Below, piece by piece: positions 1 to 7,837 of a stretch of 32,810 nucleotides of DNA (the stretch's first letter is position 1; the number at the start of each line of letters is the position of its first letter). The stretch comes from a virus. Position numbers and translations under genes: made by a program. The notes beneath the pieces are model-generated. The model did not search any database, had not been told where the DNA came from, and saw nothing but the letters and a program-made list of their open reading frames with translations. The DNA lies in the IMG/VR virus record IMGVR_UViG_3300043466_000268, positions 1 through 32,810 of that record. One strand, 5' to 3'.

Positions 1-157
1 CTCTTCGTAGCTTTTACCTTTCTCGCCTTTAACGTGTATAGAATACTGCTTACCTTTAAACCAGTAATTAGAAACGTTCTCCAATGGCAGACCTACCGCA
101 TCGCATTCGGTAGCCAAAGCTGGATGGTGGTTTAAGCGCTTATGCCTTTGTACTCTA
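1..157. repeat. Terminal overlap, left copy (circular genome)
   Basis: These 157 bases are repeated at 32654-32810, in the same orientation. I found one difference: G at 127 against A at 32780. The metallophosphoesterase reading frame runs without interruption through the join, which shows that the molecule was closed into a circle during assembly. Inference: this is assembly redundancy of a circular or circularly permuted genome, not a biological terminal repeat. Confidence 0.93.
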
Positions 158-315
158 CGAAGTAAAGCAATTCTTAAAGCATCCTTGTTAATGTGTGGAT
201 AAATGTCAAGCAAATGCCGAACGATTTTACCTTGACTTTCAAACTGCCCAGTCTTATATAATTCTAGCGCCTCTAGACTTACTTGTTCAGTACTCTTATT
301 AGCGTTGTTGCTCAT
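1..315 (-). CDS. Metallophosphoesterase, N-terminal part (gene crosses the circle junction)
   Basis: ATG at 315-313 opens a frame that leaves the window at base 1 and continues in frame at 32653 down to a stop at 31814. Joined, the protein is 384 aa; this part encodes residues 1-105 (start MSNNANKSTEQ). The segment is charged and lacks the catalytic motifs, which lie in the other part. It resembles a DNA- or RNA-binding N-terminal extension (LLRRVQRHKRLNHHP). The start overlaps the end of the preceding 66-aa gene by 17 bases, so the two are probably translationally coupled. It is the last gene of the late region before the terminator at 31733-31764. Confidence 0.88.
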   Translation of the reverse strand, partial: MSNNANKSTEQVSLEALELYKTGQFESQGKIVRHLLDIYPHINKDALRIALLRRVQRHKRLNHHPALATECDAVGLPLENVSNYWFKGKQYSIHVKGEKGKSYEE

Positions 316-499
316 ATTCTATCATTAATTGGTCGACAAGAAACTCTAGATTATTTGCGAGCTTCATGCGTAGCACGAATGTACTATCGTCCATTTGGTT
401 TACCGTCTCAAGAATGTCAAGCATAGTACCCAACATTTTGACCGTACTCAATTCCTCGTTTTGTGTTTTTGCCACCGGTTCGATTTCTATCTTATACAT
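299..499 (-). CDS. Hypothetical 66-aa protein
   Basis: A small, largely helical, acidic protein (MYKIEIEPVA...YEQQR) with no motif I recognise. The ATG at 499 overlaps the 3' end of the secreted/membrane protein gene at 487-855, and its own end overlaps the start of the metallophosphoesterase. It therefore sits in a tightly coupled chain with the lysis genes. No signal peptide or membrane segment is visible. A structural or regulatory role cannot be told apart from sequence. Confidence 0.72.
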   Translation of the reverse strand: MYKIEIEPVAKTQNEELSTVKMLGTMLDILETVNQMDDSTFVLRMKLANNLEFLVDQLMIEYEQQR

Positions 500-855
500 A
501 AATAGCCAAGTAAGATAGTTGACAAAATAAAGAAGTTTCTTTGCCAGCCGTTACGCGTTCTTTTCTTTTCGCTTTTAAGCAAAGATTTTTCTGTCTCCCA
601 TATCTTTGACTGCCTAGCATAACTTTCGTCCGTTAGGATAGAGATATAAGCCTTTGAAAGTGAATCTTTCTTTAGTAGAACCTTGCGCTCTTGCAAGTCG
701 TGGATAATAGTATCCATTAGCGTAACCGGTATGCTGATATTCTTACCGAAATTTGGAGTAGTTCCGTAGAAAATTTGTGCGCTGGCTATCTGTGTAAACA
801 AAAGGAATACGATAGATAACAGAATCGATTTTGATAATTTGCTTTTTAAGTTCAT
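487..855 (-). CDS. Secreted protein with C-terminal membrane segment; spanin-like candidate
   Basis: 122 aa. The N-terminus has a clear signal peptide: a Lys-rich head (KSKLSKS), a hydrophobic core (ILLSIVFLLFTQIA) and an ASA-Q cleavage site near residue 26. The middle is Lys/Glu-rich and helical. The C-terminus (FFILSTILLGYL) is a second membrane segment. There is no lipobox cysteine, so it is not a classical Rz1-type lipoprotein. Its first 113 bases overlap the 82-aa gene at 743-991 in another frame, the kind of nesting seen in Rz/Rz1 spanin pairs, and it lies downstream of the lysozyme. Function is inferred from position only. Confidence 0.7.
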   Translation of the reverse strand: MNLKSKLSKSILLSIVFLLFTQIASAQIFYGTTPNFGKNISIPVTLMDTIIHDLQERKVLLKKDSLSKAYISILTDESYARQSKIWETEKSLLKSEKKRTRNGWQRNFFILSTILLGYLCIR

Positions 856-991
856 TGGTCTGAATTAATGTAGTTTTAGCTTGATTATTCGTCCGTTTTT
901 TTGTCCAATCGTTGTAAACATAGGCCACAAAAAACAAAAGCAGTAACATTGTTACCGCCTTAATCACATTAGTATACTGGTCAAGATTCAT
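743..991 (-). CDS. Small N-terminally anchored membrane protein; i-spanin-like candidate
   Basis: 82 aa with one membrane segment at about residues 10-27 (VIKAVTMLLLLFFVAYVY), followed by a polar, Lys/Gln-rich helical region. This is the topology of an inner-membrane spanin subunit. Its ATG overlaps the lysozyme stop (981-983) by a few bases, and its 3' 113 bases overlap the next gene in a different frame. Established knowledge: phage spanin genes follow the endolysin and are often overlapped by their partner. No sequence family is recognised, so the spanin label is inference. Confidence 0.68.
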   Translation of the reverse strand: MNLDQYTNVIKAVTMLLLLFFVAYVYNDWTKKRTNNQAKTTLIQTNELKKQIIKIDSVIYRIPFVYTDSQRTNFLRNYSKFR

Positions 992-1448
992 ACAAGTCAG
1001 CTTCTGCCATTCTACGATTTGTCAATCCTTTTAAAACTTTACCTGCTGCCTTATTCCATTTAAGGAACTCGTTACGAATTGTAACGTCTTGCGGATTCTT
1101 GTTTACTTTTTTTAGCAAAGTGCTATTCTTTAGAGCATTGACACCCACATTATAAGCGAATGATACCAGCGCATCAAATTGGTTTTGATTAATGTCATCA
1201 CGACAAAACGAGTCAACCGATTTCTCATAACTTCCTAGCATATTGATAAGCATTGTGGAGGCTTGAGCTTCTGTAATTGCTTTATCGCTTAGTGTAACTC
1301 TTAAACCGTTAGGATAGTACGTTGCGCCATATCCAATTGTTTTAGCGCCTCCGCTACAAATGTAAGGCTTGGCTTTAAATCCCTCAAATCGTTTGATCAG
1401 GCTTATTCCCTTTTGGCCGACTGCGCTTATTTTCATTAGGTTTGCCAT
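981..1448 (-). CDS. Endolysin, GH24 (T4/P1-type) lysozyme
   Basis: 155 aa, the usual size of a phage lysozyme. It should hydrolyse the glycosidic bond between MurNAc and GlcNAc in peptidoglycan to lyse the cell. The catalytic signature E-x8-C-x5-T is visible (Glu22 in RFEGF, Cys31, Thr37 in TIGYGAT), with Cys replacing the T4-type Asp as in P1-like enzymes. Further family features are NQNQFDALVSFAYNVG near residue 100 and a C-terminal GLTNRRMAEADL. No signal peptide is visible, so a holin would be needed. The start at 1448 overlaps the holin candidate by 65 bases; an alternative ATG at 1436 would remove four residues. Confidence 0.93.
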   Translation of the reverse strand: MANLMKISAVGQKGISLIKRFEGFKAKPYICSGGAKTIGYGATYYPNGLRVTLSDKAITEAQASTMLINMLGSYEKSVDSFCRDDINQNQFDALVSFAYNVGVNALKNSTLLKKVNKNPQDVTIRNEFLKWNKAAGKVLKGLTNRRMAEADLYES

Positions 1449-1713
1449 CTAGTTTTTGACGAAGCTCTACGTTTTCAGTTCTTAACGTATGTACTTCTGT
1501 GGTTAGCAATTCAATCTTCTCTTTTAATTCCGCTACTTCCGCTTTCATGTCTGTCGCCATCTCTCTCCAAATCTTTATAGCCTCTTGTACATTGGTAATT
1601 TCAGAACCTTGTATCTCTACGGTTTCTTTTTTCTTGCCCACTAGCCATCCAAAGAATGCAGAGAATGCAGATACAAATGCCGGGAAGATTACGTTTTCAA
1701 AATCAAAGTTCAT
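1384..1713 (-). CDS. Holin candidate: N-terminal membrane segment plus coiled coil
   Basis: 109 aa. The N-terminus carries one hydrophobic segment (IFPAFVSAFSAFFGWLVG, about residues 9-26) followed by Lys residues. A long heptad-like helix rich in Glu, Lys and Leu follows (about residues 48-90), and the tail is basic and polar. The gene lies immediately before the GH24 lysozyme and overlaps it by 65 bases, so a holin or holin-accessory role is likely. Single-TM proteins with a coiled coil in this position are common in Bacteroidetes phages. The family itself is not named with certainty. Confidence 0.7.
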   Translation of the reverse strand: MNFDFENVIFPAFVSAFSAFFGWLVGKKKETVEIQGSEITNVQEAIKIWREMATDMKAEVAELKEKIELLTTEVHTLRTENVELRQKLDGKPNENKRSRPKGNKPDQTI

Positions 1714-1716
1714 AGC

Positions 1717-2007
1717 TTATAACGTACCTACTTGTGCTTCTTCTTCTTGAGTTAATTCAGCTACTCTCTCAGTAAGTCCAAGAGTATCTAGCGCCCAGTC
1801 TACAATGATTTGGTCGCTTACTCCCCACTCAGAAACAATTGACTCTGGGATAATAAGATTACCTTCTTCAATCATTCTATTGAATTGGCTTTGCAAACAA
1901 AAGTAAAGATTTTGAGTAGGCTGATTTAAAGCGTAATTAATCACGTTTAAAACTACTCTATCTGCAATCTCTCTAATGCCTTTAACTGGCTCAATGAATA
2001 CTATCAT
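1717..2007 (-). CDS. Hypothetical 96-aa protein
   Basis: A soluble-looking protein starting MIVFIEPVKGIREIADRV, with a C-terminal acidic tail (LTQEEEAQVGTL). I do not recognise a family. It follows the 89-aa gene by one base and precedes the holin candidate by three, so it belongs to the same transcript. The position, between the tail-fibre block and the lysis genes, would suit a minor structural or lysis-accessory role, but the sequence does not show one. Confidence 0.72.
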   Translation of the reverse strand: MIVFIEPVKGIREIADRVVLNVINYALNQPTQNLYFCLQSQFNRMIEEGNLIIPESIVSEWGVSDQIIVDWALDTLGLTERVAELTQEEEAQVGTL

Positions 2008-2008
2008 A

Positions 2009-2278
2009 TTAGTCTTTTATAAATACTTCTAATAATTGAGCTTTGGCCAAAACCGTGAAGCTTTCTGAATCTTTAATAAATGTTTTTAAGGTTTCTTGGT
2101 CTGACTTGTCAAGGTCAAGTACCTCTCCTTTAAATAGTTTCTTTGCCCAATCCCAGAACTTTAAAGCATCGCCTTTGCTTGCTCCAGCTAATGCTCCCGA
2201 AAGCATTTTACCAGCGTTTCCTCCTTCAAAAGCAATCTCGTCTAATCCTAAAAAATCAAAGTTAAAATCTAATTTCAT
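2009..2278 (-). CDS. Hypothetical 89-aa protein
   Basis: A small acidic protein starting MKLDFNFDFLGLDEIAFEGG. It has a glycine/alanine-rich stretch (GKMLSGALAGASKGD) that might form a hairpin or amphipathic helix, and no clear transmembrane span. It is the first gene after the large surface protein, separated by a 54-base gap that contains the repeated 17-mer at 2296-2312. A new transcript may therefore begin here. I do not recognise its function. Confidence 0.72.
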   Translation of the reverse strand: MKLDFNFDFLGLDEIAFEGGNAGKMLSGALAGASKGDALKFWDWAKKLFKGEVLDLDKSDQETLKTFIKDSESFTVLAKAQLLEVFIKD

Positions 2279-2295
2279 TACGTTAGTTGTTTGGT

Positions 2296-2312
2296 TCTCT
2301 AATAAATAGCAA
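2296..2312 (-). promoter_or_regulatory. 17-bp repeated upstream element, copy 1
   Basis: On the minus strand this reads TTGCTATTTATTAGAGA and is identical to 10071-10087. A 16-base version with one mismatch lies at 19442-19457. This copy is in the gap before the 89-aa gene, 17 bases from its ATG. It could be part of a phage-specific promoter, for example one recognised by the sigma-like protein at 24714-25235, or a translation or processing signal. Only its recurrence upstream of genes is directly seen. Confidence 0.45.
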
Positions 2313-2332
2313 AATTGAAATTGTTTAAATTA

Positions 2333-4486
2333 CTATGCAATATAGTAACCATTAAAATCTACTAACAAGTACATATTTCTTGAATAAGCTTTTGTATTTA
2401 TATCAACAACAAAAGGTACTCCATAATCACTAAATGAAGCAAATTTATTTGGATTAGTTAGTATAGTAAAAATTCCGGGATATGCTCCTCCAATACCTCT
2501 ATCAATATCAAAATAGACAGTAAAACCAAATTTTATAATCCCATTTTCATATCTAAAGTCATTCATTGGATTTTGTGGCCAATCTTTAATTATATTTCTG
2601 TAATAAGTAGTAACCTGAATTGGAGAATTAAATATTGGTGTAAATGGTACTGTGTCTCTAACAACATAAGGAGTAGGAAACGGCTCATTTAATCTTTGAC
2701 CTTCTTGAGTAGTTTTTAAAATTGGTTTATTTACATCATTAAATGGATTTCTGTCTGGTGCCCAAAAAACCTCTAATCTATAATTGTTAACCCAAAAAAT
2801 GCTAGCATTTGATTGACTAACAAATTGCGCATTTTTATTAAAATAAAAACTAACTACTTGATTTCTTGGTACAGATGCGTTATTTGAATTTATAACCAAG
2901 TTATCATTTAACGTTTTTGGAACATCAAAAGCATAATAAAAATCTAATGGTATTTTAAACATTACTCTAAATGAATATTGACCAGCAGGTATATAATTTG
3001 TTTTGCTTGAAAAACGAACTTGATCTCCGCTTTGAACATTAAAATTAAAGTAAGTAGTATTATAATCAATTTGCAATTGACTAAAAGCGCTTATCCAGCT
3101 AGGAATAAAAGCATTAATACTTAATTCATCGTTTCCACTATTTCCGTTATTAATAGTTAATGTAGCTATGTAATAAGCATTATCTCCCGGAGCAGCTCTT
3201 ACTGCATATCCCGGAGGATCGAAATCAAAGTTGTAAACGCTAGTAGTTAAAGAATAAACCGGTTCTTGATTAATTGTAATACTTGTGGAATTTGAGTTTA
3301 CTGGAGGATTTTGAATATTACCTCCCGTTCCAAAAGTAAAAAAACTATAAGTTCCAATACCAATACCAGTAACGGTAAATCTAAAATCTGCATTATAGCT
3401 AGGAGACAACTGCTGGTCAGTAGTCATTGTAATAGTATTCGTAGCTTGATTTACGCTAAAACTCCAACCAGCTGGAGCATTTTGTAAACCAGTATAATAA
3501 AGTCCACCCGGCAAATTACAAGTAAGCGTAATTGTTCCACTTGTAAATGTCGTAAAGTTTCTAATGTTTATATTTAATGTAGTATTTTGAAATCTGTTTA
3601 TTGTACTTGGACTAATACTTTGTACAAGTTGCAAGTTTGGATAAACAAATCCACAAGTCCCTTCGCTATTTGCTACCGCTTGAGCGTTTGCATCTAGCCA
3701 GTTATTGGCAAGCCTTACCGATTCTGCTCTAGCTTGATTTTCTGCGTCTTGTTGGCTAACAAAGCTAGTAATTGTAGTAGTAAAAAATGGACTCCAAACT
3801 TGAACAAATGAACCGGTGCCAAATTCTCCGCAGTTGTTACGTTGTAAAGTTCTATCTCTGCGCTCTGTAACCGTAGCCGTATAAGTCGCAGTCGTTACGG
3901 TTGTCGCAGTTGTATTGGAATAACGTATTGTTGGATCTCCTCCTCCATTAACACTAGCTTGGTTATAATATGTGCCAGAATTAAAGGTTTTAATAATAAT
4001 ATAGAATGAAGCTGACTGGCCAATTTGTAAAGCACCAGTATAAGTAATCAGAACATTTTGACCCGTAATTGTATAAGTCATGTCGCTACCGGTAACGGAG
4101 CTTATTATTATATTATTAGGAATAGTATCGTAAATAAAGATATTACCTTGAGTAGAAGTCTCTCCGTTATTTGTAACCGTCAAAAAGTAGTTAAAGAACT
4201 CGCCAGCGTTGGCAGATGTCGCAGCTTGCTTTGTGATTTGGAGAAATGGCTTTGGCTGACCGCAAGTTTGACAATACCGGTACCATTCGTCTGGAAAAAC
4301 CGTAGGCAAAATTCCGTCTGGCTTATAAGGCGAATTTTGATTTAATGGTATTGTCTGCCCTGAGATATTTTGCAGTTGTCCAAGCTCGGCAATTGTAATA
4401 GAAATCGGAGGATTCTGTAAAGATTCCCCCGTGATTTCATTGTATACATCTGCAAAGGACATCTGTCCCGAAGCTTGTAAAGCCAT
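2333..4486 (-). CDS. Large surface/structural protein with DUF11- and DUF5977-like modules
   Basis: 717 aa. The N-terminal 90 residues include a CxxC pair (YCQTCGQP). Next comes an Ig-like DUF11-type repeat (KQAATSANAGEFFNYFLTVT, about residues 105-195), then a DUF5977-like stretch (QDAENQARAESVRLANNWLD ... EGTC, about residues 240-280), then further beta-rich repeats such as PSTINRFQNTTLNINIRNF. The composition (Asn, Thr, Ser, Tyr-rich; few charges) is typical of extracellular beta proteins. It follows the tail fibre gene by one base. Likely role: a virion-surface or host-binding protein of the tail tip. The specific location is inference. Confidence 0.78.
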   Translation of the reverse strand: MALQASGQMSFADVYNEITGESLQNPPISITIAELGQLQNISGQTIPLNQNSPYKPDGILPTVFPDEWYRYCQTCGQPKPFLQITKQAATSANAGEFFNYFLTVTNNGETSTQGNIFIYDTIPNNIIISSVTGSDMTYTITGQNVLITYTGALQIGQSASFYIIIKTFNSGTYYNQASVNGGGDPTIRYSNTTATTVTTATYTATVTERRDRTLQRNNCGEFGTGSFVQVWSPFFTTTITSFVSQQDAENQARAESVRLANNWLDANAQAVANSEGTCGFVYPNLQLVQSISPSTINRFQNTTLNINIRNFTTFTSGTITLTCNLPGGLYYTGLQNAPAGWSFSVNQATNTITMTTDQQLSPSYNADFRFTVTGIGIGTYSFFTFGTGGNIQNPPVNSNSTSITINQEPVYSLTTSVYNFDFDPPGYAVRAAPGDNAYYIATLTINNGNSGNDELSINAFIPSWISAFSQLQIDYNTTYFNFNVQSGDQVRFSSKTNYIPAGQYSFRVMFKIPLDFYYAFDVPKTLNDNLVINSNNASVPRNQVVSFYFNKNAQFVSQSNASIFWVNNYRLEVFWAPDRNPFNDVNKPILKTTQEGQRLNEPFPTPYVVRDTVPFTPIFNSPIQVTTYYRNIIKDWPQNPMNDFRYENGIIKFGFTVYFDIDRGIGGAYPGIFTILTNPNKFASFSDYGVPFVVDINTKAYSRNMYLLVDFNGYYIA

Positions 4487-4487
4487 A

Positions 4488-6734
4488 CTATTTTTCTAGT
4501 GCTTCAACCTTAGCTTGTAAAGATTCTATTAATACTTTTTGCTCCTTAATCGCCTCAATTAATAACGCTGAAATGTTTCCGTATTCAACTCCCATAAGAC
4601 CGTCGTTTCCTTTGTTTACAATTTCAGGCAGAACTTTGTCAATCTCTTGAGCAATTACTCCAGCGTGTCTGTCTTCGTCGTAGATAGTGTTATAAGTATA
4701 TCCAGAGATTTCACTAACTTTTTGCAAAGCGTTTTCGATGCGCTCAATGTTTTTCTTTAGGCGAACATCAGAGTTGGCCGTAATAGAACCAGTCGCGCGT
4801 ATTGAACCAGAAACATACAAGCGCTCCCCGTTGTCGGTAGTAGTTCCCATAAGAAAATTACCTCCGTAAGTTATAGCGGCTTGGTCTCCATTACCGTTAT
4901 AAAATCTTAACTGAGTATTATTGGCAGGACGATACATTAACCAAGTAGTAGAATTTGCACTATCCTCCAAAATAATACCTGCTTCTACGGCTGATGTAGT
5001 TCTTTTCGCTTTAAAATAAGAACTATATCCACTATAATTAGATATGCACATTAATTGATTAGGGCTAGTATCGTTAATGCCTATATTTCTATCAGCAGTT
5101 ATACGCATCCGTTCAATTGATCCATTAGTTTCAAAAAGTATAGGTTGCGCATCAGCAGTTTGAATAGAAAATTGATCACCAGTTACTTTTATGTTTTCTG
5201 TACGAATATCAAGTCTTCTTGCACTATTGGCTTGTCCTATACTTATTGCAGTTGTAGTTCCAGCAGTAATAAATCTGGCTAATCCAGTTGCACTTGAACT
5301 ACCAACACCACTAGAAGTTTGCACATCTAAAGTATTTGCAGGAGAAGAAGTTCCGATACCTAATTGTCCAGAAGCAGAAATACGAATCCGCTCAGTATCA
5401 TTAGTTCCAAAAATTAAACTTGAATTTCCAGAATTTATTATATAAGCATTATTCTGTAAAAAGGTTGCAACTACAGCACTACCAGCAATACCCATTGCTA
5501 AACTTGCAGTAGAAGACGAATTGCTGAAAACTTGATTAGAAAACAATGTTGTTCCATTATTTACTATATTAAATTTACCGCTTGGAGTATTAGTTCCAAT
5601 CCCTACGCTAGTACCATTATCAAAAATTTGACTTATTCCAATTGCACTAGATGAAGTAAATTTAGTAATATAATTTGTAGTTCCACTAAACGCTCCAGCA
5701 TACTGAGGAATATTTAAAGTTCCTGCGCTAAATGTCGCAGCTCCAGAAGTACCGGTAGTTGTAAGCGTTACGGTTGCTTGCTTGTTGTTAAATGTAGTCC
5801 AATCGGTAGAACTTAAATACCCATTAGTCGAAGCTCCAGATTGCACTACTTGAATGCTCAAATTACCAATCGTCTTATTCGTTCCTCCGTCTGGAAACAT
5901 TAAAACATTACTTGCTACCTCAGTAACATTACCAAGAGTTAAAGCGTTTTGCTTTCCGTTAAATGTATTCCAATCTGTTGAGCTAAGAAATCCGTTTGTA
6001 GAAGTATTTGCTTGCGTTATTCCAATTGCACCGGTAGAACTATTGTAAGTAATTGGCGCAGTTCCACTAAGTGAAGTAAGTGAAATTCCTCCTAATCCTG
6101 CAAGCGTATAATTTGGAACGTTTAAAACTCCAGTCGTATTGTTATAGCTAGATACTCCACTATTGCCAGTAGTAGTCAAAGATATTAAAGCACGAATACT
6201 TGCATCCGTGTAAACCGTTCCCGAGTAGCTAAATACACCGGTAGAAGAGTTATAAGAAAGTCCAGCTCCTGCGCTAAATAATGCTCTTATAGAAGCATCC
6301 GTGTAAACCGTTCCAGAGTACGCAATAACTCCAGTAGTAGAATTGTAAGTAATTCCGGTGCCTCCACTAAGAAAGCTTGCAGTTATACCACCAAGTCCAG
6401 CCAAAGTATAAGTAGGTACGTTTAAAACTCCCGTAGAATTGGAGTAAGTGCTAGCTCCTGAGTTTCCCGTAACCGTTAAGCTTATAGCGCCTCTAGCTCT
6501 AGCATCTGTAAAGTATTTATTAGTCGGAGTTGCAAGCTCTTGAATGTCATCTGTGTCAAGAACTACCGTACCTACTAAGCCGTTTACTGAAATTACCGCG
6601 CCACCAATTGCAGCTTGCAATTCAGCAATAGTTTTCTTAAACAATTGTCCAGTAGAAGCATCTCCTAACGGAAATAAGTCCGTACTCTGAATCGTAGTCT
6701 TAGCTACTAATTGGTTTATTTTCTTATTTGCCAT
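4488..6734 (-). CDS. Tail fibre with C-terminal peptidase S74 intramolecular chaperone
   Basis: 748 aa. A short N-terminal region (KKINQLVAKTTIQSTDLFPL) probably docks to the tail. A repetitive Gly/Ser/Thr-rich shaft follows, with duplicated units such as SGTVYTDASIRAL, TGVLNVPxYTLAGLGGI and STNGxLSSTDWxTFNxKQ, and then beta-helix-like segments. Residues 655-748 are an S74 chaperone domain: SDVRLKKNI carries the autocleavage Ser, with GVIAQE and a terminal coiled coil (IEAIKEQKVLIESLQAKVEA). Family knowledge: this domain trimerises the fibre and then cleaves itself off. It should act in host recognition. The gene overlaps the 152-aa gene start by one base. Confidence 0.92.
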   Translation of the reverse strand: MANKKINQLVAKTTIQSTDLFPLGDASTGQLFKKTIAELQAAIGGAVISVNGLVGTVVLDTDDIQELATPTNKYFTDARARGAISLTVTGNSGASTYSNSTGVLNVPTYTLAGLGGITASFLSGGTGITYNSTTGVIAYSGTVYTDASIRALFSAGAGLSYNSSTGVFSYSGTVYTDASIRALISLTTTGNSGVSSYNNTTGVLNVPNYTLAGLGGISLTSLSGTAPITYNSSTGAIGITQANTSTNGFLSSTDWNTFNGKQNALTLGNVTEVASNVLMFPDGGTNKTIGNLSIQVVQSGASTNGYLSSTDWTTFNNKQATVTLTTTGTSGAATFSAGTLNIPQYAGAFSGTTNYITKFTSSSAIGISQIFDNGTSVGIGTNTPSGKFNIVNNGTTLFSNQVFSNSSSTASLAMGIAGSAVVATFLQNNAYIINSGNSSLIFGTNDTERIRISASGQLGIGTSSPANTLDVQTSSGVGSSSATGLARFITAGTTTAISIGQANSARRLDIRTENIKVTGDQFSIQTADAQPILFETNGSIERMRITADRNIGINDTSPNQLMCISNYSGYSSYFKAKRTTSAVEAGIILEDSANSTTWLMYRPANNTQLRFYNGNGDQAAITYGGNFLMGTTTDNGERLYVSGSIRATGSITANSDVRLKKNIERIENALQKVSEISGYTYNTIYDEDRHAGVIAQEIDKVLPEIVNKGNDGLMGVEYGNISALLIEAIKEQKVLIESLQAKVEALEK

Positions 6735-7192
6735 TAACTTGGATAATTAAAATCAGTAGGAATTTGACATCTATTTGATAGCATAGGAAAGCTAATTGTT
6801 ACATCTGCCTTTACACCTGCTAAATAATCTTTCTCGTTTTCTGTAAAGTATTCTAAAGTAATGTTATCGCCAATCTCCCAATCAAATCTAGGGAAGCGTA
6901 GCATCGAAACAATATCCTGCGCAATAAGTAACTGATCGGATAATACTTCTGTTTCATTACTCTCGTCTTGTAGTTGTCTATCTAGGAAGAACAAGCTGAA
7001 ACTCATGTCCAAAGATTTAAGGTTTATAGCGCTACCAGTAAGCGAAAAGAACATTGCAGGATAAACATTATCAGCTTGAGCTAAGAACTCCCACACATCG
7101 CCAAAGTAGACCGTATTAATTTGGTCGTGGCTTTGCGCTATGTCCTTGAGTAACTTGACCGTCTGGTTTAATGTTAGTGATTTTGGCGCCAT
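6734..7192 (-). CDS. Neck/tail-terminator-type protein candidate
   Basis: 152 aa, starting MAPKSLTLNQTVKLLKDIAQ. It has mixed alpha/beta character and the phrases INTVYFGDVWEFLAQAD and YPAMFF. Proteins of this appearance and size recur next to head-tail connectors in Bacteroidetes phages, but I cannot assign a named family. It lies between the connector-like 194-aa gene and the tail fibre, and its stop overlaps the fibre start. A role in joining head and tail or ending the tail tube is inferred from context. Confidence 0.7.
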   Translation of the reverse strand: MAPKSLTLNQTVKLLKDIAQSHDQINTVYFGDVWEFLAQADNVYPAMFFSLTGSAINLKSLDMSFSLFFLDRQLQDESNETEVLSDQLLIAQDIVSMLRFPRFDWEIGDNITLEYFTENEKDYLAGVKADVTISFPMLSNRCQIPTDFNYPS

Positions 7193-7250
7193 TTTGCGAT
7201 AAATAAATCTTTAGTTTTTCAATGTTCTTTCTACTATAATCTTTCGGCAT
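7116..7250 (-). CDS. Possible 44-aa basic protein
   Basis: The ATG at 7250-7248 follows the stop of the 194-aa gene by one base (TAATATG), the same close coupling used elsewhere here. The product, starting MPKDYSRKNIEKLKIYL, is basic and soluble. Its last 77 bases overlap the 152-aa gene in another frame. If it is not real, 59 bases would remain non-coding between two otherwise tightly packed genes. The evidence is spacing only. Confidence 0.4.
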   Translation of the reverse strand: MPKDYSRKNIEKLKIYLSQNGAKITNIKPDGQVTQGHSAKPRPN

Positions 7251-7251
7251 A

Positions 7252-7836
7252 TTAGCAACAGAAACCAGTTTGACCTTGATACTTTTCTTCGAATGATAAA
7301 CCACTTCCGCATCCTTCGCAATCGCCTAAATAAATAGTCGTAGAGTAAGCAGAATTATCTGGATGAATTGCATCTAGTCCAGAACCCGGATTTAAATATA
7401 AATTGTATTTTCCTTGCGCTGCGTTTTGCTTTAAAAACTTTACCGTTCTCTCAGCGTAGAACTCAGCTCTCTTGCGATACCTTGCAGATATATCTAGCAA
7501 GTCTTGCATCTGTGGCTGATCTGTATTATCCGAAGTTTTACGAACCAAGCCTTTATTATAAAATTGATAGCTTAGTCCAGTTGGAAGCTCCGATAGAACG
7601 TAGTAAACTAGCGTATCTGTGATATAGTTGTCCAATAGTGCAACTTCGTCGGAGTCTAAGTTATTAGCTACAATTCCGTCTTGCAATCGCTCGTATAATC
7701 CGGTGCCAAGTAAAGGATGAATGTACATGTCTTGCGCAGTTTTTATCTCTGGCAAGACTAGCTTATCATCAACATTCGCATGAAGGCCAGAACGCTCTTT
7801 AATTGTACTTACAGAAATGTATAATGTATTCTTCAT
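7252..7836 (-). CDS. Head-tail connector/adaptor-like protein
   Basis: 194 aa, starting MKNTLYISVSTIKERSGLHA. The first 150 residues are strongly helical, with a pattern seen in gp6-like head-tail adaptors of Bacteroidetes phages (LLGTGLYERLQDG, DNYITDTLVYYVLSELP, ARYRKRAEFYAERTVKFLKQ). The C-terminus is Gly/Cys-rich (GDCEGCGSG ... FCC), which could bind metal or form disulphides. It lies directly downstream of the portal gene (one-base gap), which supports a connector role. The family assignment is from memory of sequence style, not a search. Confidence 0.72.
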   Translation of the reverse strand: MKNTLYISVSTIKERSGLHANVDDKLVLPEIKTAQDMYIHPLLGTGLYERLQDGIVANNLDSDEVALLDNYITDTLVYYVLSELPTGLSYQFYNKGLVRKTSDNTDQPQMQDLLDISARYRKRAEFYAERTVKFLKQNAAQGKYNLYLNPGSGLDAIHPDNSAYSTTIYLGDCEGCGSGLSFEEKYQGQTGFCC

Positions 7837-7837
7837 C

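Noticed and set aside
4058-4345. Plus-strand frame of 95 codons within the large surface protein gene
   Set aside because: It is a shadow of a confident minus-strand gene, with no protein-like features. The same applies to all other plus-strand frames in the window.
6203-6320. Short direct repeats in the tail fibre gene as possible recombination or diversity-generating sites
   Set aside because: They encode repeated protein shaft units (GTVYTDASIRAL) and no reverse transcriptase or invertase is present, so ordinary protein repeats explain them.
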